Of a stretch of 7,847 nucleotides of DNA, positions 6,008 to 7,847 are shown one piece after another; the first letter of the stretch is position 1, and each line of letters begins with the position of its first letter. The notes beneath the pieces were generated by a model. It worked only from the letters and a program-made list of their open reading frames with translations, was not told the DNA's origin and searched no databases. The stretch is from Methanomethylovorans sp. PtaU1.Bin073 (GTDB lineage Archaea; Halobacteriota; Methanosarcinia; Methanosarcinales; Methanosarcinaceae). The stretch is taken from the NCBI GenBank assembly GCA_002067265.1, contig MVQW01000096.1, positions 1-7,847 of the forward strand, given 5' to 3'. The position numbers and the translations under genes were made by a program.

Positions 6008-6050
6008 CGTAGAAGGGAAAACACTGATTATAAGATTGATTGAATAGTAA

Positions 6051-6097
6051 TCCTTCCCTCCTTTCTTTTATTCTGTTACCTTTTATTCTTTTATTTT
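6051..6097 (+). terminator. Pyrimidine-rich transcription terminator
   Basis: About 47 bases are almost all T and C, with repeated TTTTATTCT-like blocks (6066-6074, 6081-6089) and no hairpin, starting 44 bases after the small-protein stop. Archaeal RNA polymerase can terminate on such T-rich tracts without a stem. The interval 6098-6180 between this and the next promoter is AT-rich and holds nothing I recognise. Confidence 0.5.
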
Positions 6098-6180
6098 CAG
6101 TTGTAGAATTGTATTGGATGACAATTTATAATATATTGCTATATATCTCATGTATTCTATATTATTCACTTGAATATAGA

Positions 6181-6194
6181 TAAGTATTTATAAT
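6181..6194 (+). promoter_or_regulatory. TATA box of the DUF5658-like gene
   Basis: TAAGTATTTATAAT contains a TATTTATAAT core about 30-40 bases before the start codon, so the transcript would begin near 6212-6216, close to the AGGTGG Shine-Dalgarno. Confidence 0.5.
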
Positions 6195-6225
6195 GGATTA
6201 TGTGTACCTCTAATCAGGTGGTATG

Positions 6226-6603
6226 ATGAGCGAGCGCACTAAATCTTCCCTTAGAAGTATTCTATGGGAAATTCGTGTCATTATTCTTTTCTATATAATA
6301 GGTGACTGGCTGAGCACAGCATATGCTTTGCCTAACGGCCATGAAGGGAATGTACTTCTTAGTCCACTGATTGCTTTTAGTGGAATTTATGGATTGCTGG
6401 TGCTTAAATTGTTGTTCTTGGCCCTAGTTGTATTTAATATATACATACTTAACAATTGCAGACATGAAATAGCACCTTACCTGAAAGAAGGATTAAAGTC
6501 TTCAGTGGCAGCACTTGGCATACTCCTTACCATAAATAATATACTTGTAGGACTTTATGACTGGAGTTTTCTGGGATCCGTGGTAGCCGCATTGAGTTCA
6601 TGA
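6226..6603 (+). CDS. DUF5658-like small integral membrane protein
   Basis: The protein has 125 residues from the second of two adjacent ATGs. AGGTGG (6216-6221) ends one base before the first ATG (6223) and four before the second, so 6226 is slightly preferred. Three membrane segments are visible (counted from 6223): about 16-36, 49-76 (long, possibly with a re-entrant start) and 92-112. Asp28 in the first segment, the following GHEGNVLLSP loop and the LLVLKLLFLAL segment fit the DUF5658 pattern, where an acidic residue in helix 1 and a Glu-x-Asn before a Pro are typical. The function of that family is unknown. The family match is from memory and moderate. The JAMM protease gene begins 43 bases after this stop, on the same strand, but with its own TATA box. 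Confidence 0.72.
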   Translation: MSERTKSSLRSILWEIRVIILFYIIGDWLSTAYALPNGHEGNVLLSPLIAFSGIYGLLVLKLLFLALVVFNIYILNNCRHEIAPYLKEGLKSSVAALGILLTINNILVGLYDWSFLGSVVAALSS

Positions 6604-6618
6604 GGTATTGACTATCCC

Positions 6619-6624
6619 TATATA
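6619..6624 (+). promoter_or_regulatory. TATA box of the JAMM gene, predicting a leaderless mRNA
   Basis: TATATA is centred about 25 bases before the ATG at 6647, the usual TATA-to-start distance for archaeal transcription. No Shine-Dalgarno lies between it and the ATG; the sequence there is GCCCCTCATTCTTCCT. Transcription would therefore start at or next to the start codon. Confidence 0.5.
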
Positions 6625-6646
6625 CATTTAGCCCCTCATTCTTCCT

Positions 6647-7021
6647 ATGATAAAAATCAAAGGTATTGCCAGAGATACTCTGAAATTTATTCTGGAGGTA
6701 AGCAAATCATCCTATCCAAATGAATTTGCTGGTTTACTCCAGGCAGAAAATGGCATAATCACTGAAGTGCTGTTCTTACCTGGAACAGAATCCGGAGAAA
6801 CTAGTGCTATGCTTAGGTTGTTCATGATGCCTAATATCTCGACAGTGGGGTCAGTACACAGTCATCCTGGAGGAATGATTAAACCGTCTACAGCAGACCT
6901 GCAAATGTTCGGAAAGACCGGACATTACCACATAATTGTCGGATACCCCTATGATCTTCAAAGCTGGAAATGTTTTAATGCTCAAGGCGAAGAAAGAGAG
7001 TTACAAGTAATTGAAGAATAA
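6647..7021 (+). CDS. JAMM/MPN+ zinc metalloprotease, possible desampylase
   Basis: The 124-residue protein is a single MPN domain with a complete JAMM site: Glu26 (in PNEFAGLL), His71 and His73 (SVHSHPGG), then seven residues, Ser81, two residues and Asp84, matching H-x-H-x7-S-x2-D exactly. It should bind one zinc and be active. Archaeal single-domain JAMM proteins include HvJAMM1 of Haloferax, which cleaves isopeptide bonds of ubiquitin-like SAMP proteins, so desampylase is the leading hypothesis; bacterial-type JAMM enzymes acting on sulfur-carrier proteins are the alternative. No SAMP or MoaD-like gene is in the window. Cytoplasmic, no signal peptide. It follows a DUF5658-like gene by 43 bases but seems to have its own TATA box and a leaderless transcript. 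Only a weak T-rich stretch (ACTTTTCTT, 7044-7052) follows the gene. Confidence 0.88.
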   Translation: MIKIKGIARDTLKFILEVSKSSYPNEFAGLLQAENGIITEVLFLPGTESGETSAMLRLFMMPNISTVGSVHSHPGGMIKPSTADLQMFGKTGHYHIIVGYPYDLQSWKCFNAQGEERELQVIEE

Positions 7022-7061
7022 GTTGCGATGCATCTGAAAGTTATACTTTTCTTCAAGGCAA

Positions 7062-7076
7062 TAAGTATATATATTA
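7062..7076 (+). promoter_or_regulatory. TATA box of the zinc-ribbon transcript
   Basis: TAAGTATATATATTA is the best TATA candidate in the 374-base gap before the zinc-ribbon gene. Initiation near 7095-7100 would give a leader of almost 300 bases before the ATG at 7396, enough to contain the 55-codon open frame and the inverted repeat described separately. Confidence 0.45.
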
Positions 7077-7189
7077 AAAAAACCAGTATGACAATTGCAG
7101 TTAGCTTAGTTGGCGAGTAAAGAAAAGGATAACACCGTTTCTGTTTGCTTCTTTTAGGTTAATTGACTGAATACAGAGAATGAGTTGTA

Positions 7190-7357
7190 TTGATCAAAAT
7201 TAATTATTCGGTCTCAACTGAAGCTGTTTCTAATGCCTGCTTTATAGCTGTTGCAAAGGATACAGTTATGCCTTCCGCAGTTTGTGGTTTTTGCAAAAGT
7301 AGAGATTTTAAACCAATTGACGAGGTCATGCACGAATTCTCAGTCTCAAAGGTTTGA
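7190..7357 (+). CDS. Doubtful 55-codon open frame in the zinc-ribbon leader
   Basis: From a TTG at 7190 the frame is open for 55 codons to a TGA at 7355-7357. The product has a CGFC pair (residues 33-36) within MPSAVCGFCKSRDFKP, then an acidic helix-like end. There is no good Shine-Dalgarno; the first ATG in frame is codon 27 (7268), which would leave 29 residues. I do not recognise the sequence. It could be a small metal-binding protein, the remnant of a longer gene, or chance. The stop lies inside an inverted repeat 36 bases before the zinc-ribbon gene, so translation could influence that hairpin. Confidence 0.25.
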   Translation: MIKINYSVSTEAVSNACFIAVAKDTVMPSAVCGFCKSRDFKPIDEVMHEFSVSKV

Positions 7358-7360
7358 GAC
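7343..7360 (+). promoter_or_regulatory. Inverted repeat before the zinc-ribbon gene
   Basis: GTCTCAAA (7343-7350) and TTTGAGAC (7353-7360) are perfect reverse complements separated by GG. As RNA this makes a stem of about seven pairs with a tetraloop; as DNA it is an operator-like dyad. It ends 35 bases before the ATG at 7396. A partial copy, GTCTCAA, occurs at 7211-7217. No T run follows, so a terminator is unlikely. Confidence 0.45.
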
Positions 7361-7395
7361 AAACTAATATAATAAAACAACAAAGGATATCAGAT

Positions 7396-7665
7396 ATGAA
7401 CAACGATAGAAGAGGCGGAAGTGGCGGATTCAGGTCCGGCGGAAGTGGCGGTTCAAGAGGCGGAAGCGGCGGATACAGGTCCGGCGGAAGCGGCGGTTCA
7501 AGAGGCGGAAGCGGCGGATTCAGGCCAAGCGGTCCAAGAGAAATGCACAAGGCAACCTGCGCTGACTGTGGACAGGAAACTGAAGTTCCATTCGTGCCAT
7601 CCGGTGACAGACCTGTGTACTGCAGGGAATGCTACCAGAAGCACAGACCACCAAAGAGATACTAA
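7396..7665 (+). CDS. RGG-rich CxxC-x17-CxxC zinc-ribbon protein
   Basis: The protein has 89 residues from the ATG at 7396, which has AAGGAT 7 bases upstream (7383-7388); a TTG start 14 codons earlier is rejected. Residues 6-43 are a Gly/Ser/Arg repeat with unit RGGSGG(F/Y)RSGGSGGS (15 residues): two full copies and a partial third. Residues 55-79 are a zinc ribbon with Cys55, Cys58, Cys76 and Cys79; exactly 17 residues separate the two CxxC pairs, the named CxxC-x17-CxxC domain. The protein is very basic at its C-terminus (KHRPPKRY). RGG-type tails bind RNA in many proteins and the ribbon could add nucleic-acid or protein contact, so a role as an RNA-binding or chaperone-like protein is inferred; the function is not established. 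It is transcribed alone, with a long leader and a strong 3' hairpin, features that suggest high or regulated expression. Confidence 0.87.
   Translation: MNNDRRGGSGGFRSGGSGGSRGGSGGYRSGGSGGSRGGSGGFRPSGPREMHKATCADCGQETEVPFVPSGDRPVYCRECYQKHRPPKRY
7411..7524 (+). repeat. 45-base tandem repeat encoding the RGG region
   Basis: Two full units (7411-7455 and 7456-7500) differ at only three positions, two of them synonymous (AGT/AGC) and one changing Phe to Tyr. A third, partial unit spans 7501-7524. Each unit contains two GGCGGAAGyGGCGG blocks. The near identity suggests recent expansion or ongoing homogenisation, so copy number may vary between strains. Confidence 0.8.
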
Positions 7666-7689
7666 CTACTCTAATTAATTATTTCTAAT

Positions 7690-7727
7690 TGAAGTGAGTA
7701 CAGGATCTGTACATCACTTCACTTTTT
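7690..7727 (+). terminator. Strong hairpin with T tail after the zinc-ribbon gene
   Basis: GAAGTGA (7691-7697) plus GTACAG (7698-7703), a GAT loop, then CTGTAC (7707-7712), one bulged A and TCACTTC (7714-7720) make a 13-bp stem, extended by a T-A pair at 7690/7721. TTTTT follows at 7723-7727. It starts 25 bases after the stop codon. It looks like a bacterial-style intrinsic terminator, or a 3' stability element. Confidence 0.7.
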
Positions 7728-7770
7728 AAATCATAATTTTGATTTTGATTGGTTCTATTAATTCATCGAT

Positions 7771-7847
7771 TCAATAGATAGCTACTGCAGATTCAATTTC
7801 CAGTAATCTTTCTTTAACTTGTAGACAAGGAGCATTGAAGCCAGCAT
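7771..7847 (-). CDS. Possible 3' end of a minus-strand gene at the right edge
   Basis: Reading in from the right edge on the minus strand, one frame gives 25 codons ending ERLLEIESAVAIY before a TGA at 7771-7773. A second frame is also open, ending KKDYWKLNLQ at a TAG at 7782-7784. The first looks like a C-terminal helix, but the piece is too short to choose or to assign. The spacer 7728-7770 holds only AT-rich sequence with a tandem ATTTTG repeat (7735-7746). Both partial frames could be chance. Confidence 0.2.
   Translation of the reverse strand, partial: AGFNAPCLQVKERLLEIESAVAIY

Noticed and set aside
5836..6013. 58-codon frame overlapping the small membrane-protein gene
   Set aside because: Its product is basic, with no clear fold; the repeats keep a sensible protein motif and a membrane segment only in the frame from 5846. 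Not fully excluded.
7088..7120. Short frame MTIAVSLVGE, like the start of a proteasome-type protein
   Set aside because: It stops after 10 codons and no neighbouring frame continues the similarity, so a pseudogene cannot be supported.
7411..7524. CRISPR-like or mobile repeat
   Set aside because: The units are contiguous, in frame and translated; there are no spacers.
7326..7550. Proline-rich minus-strand open frame
   Set aside because: It is the complement of the Gly/Ser/Arg repeat and has no start signal or family match.
7421..7678. Alanine/glutamate-rich open frame over the zinc-ribbon gene
   Set aside because: It is a by-product of the GGCGGAAGC repeats read in another frame; the frame from 7396 has a Shine-Dalgarno and a recognised domain.

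Overview
The window comes from an AT-rich archaeal chromosome, most likely a methanogen of the Methanosarcinales (Methanolobus, Methanococcoides, Methanosarcina or a relative). The strongest evidence is an intact gene for methanogenesis marker protein 8 (DUF2099), a family found in methanogens. Archaeal TATA boxes, small DUF3795 and DUF5788 proteins, a JAMM protease and a CxxC-x17-CxxC zinc-ribbon protein agree with this. The genus is an inference. I see no rRNA, tRNA, CRISPR array, insertion sequence or phage gene.

Layout. Positions 1-302 (minus) are the N-terminal 100 codons of a CooC/MinD-type ATPase that runs off the left edge. A divergent promoter region with a 16-bp palindrome leads to a small cysteine-rich DUF3795 protein (517-756, plus), which converges on a DUF5788-like protein (781-1251, minus) across a shared hairpin. 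Upstream of that, after its own hairpin terminator, is a secreted gluzincin-type metalloprotease (1387-2679, minus). A regulatory region with paired TGTACATA sites separates it from a plus-strand pair: a PaaK/F390-synthetase-type adenylate-forming ligase (2920-4221) and methanogenesis marker 8 (4277-5125). A PaaI-type hotdog thioesterase (5206-5625, minus) converges on this pair.

The right third holds small plus-strand genes in AT-rich spacers: an undescribed 53-residue membrane protein with a duplicated N-terminal motif (5846-6007), a DUF5658-like membrane protein (6226-6603), a JAMM/MPN+ metalloprotease that resembles archaeal desampylases and looks leaderless (6647-7021), and a glycine/arginine-rich CxxC-x17-CxxC zinc-ribbon protein (7396-7665) with a long leader and a strong 3' hairpin. 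The leader contains an uncharacterised 55-codon open frame that ends inside an inverted repeat. The last ~80 bases may hold the 3' end of a minus-strand gene.

How the genes may work together. Most units are mono- or bicistronic. The ligase and marker 8 are probably cotranscribed. The ligase could feed arylacetyl-CoA into aromatic amino acid synthesis, with the PaaI-type enzyme hydrolysing stray acyl-CoAs, or it could be a coenzyme F390 synthetase, in which case the link to a methanogenesis marker would be redox-related. Sequence alone does not decide. Several upstream-start choices were shortened here because a clear Shine-Dalgarno sequence sits before an internal ATG.
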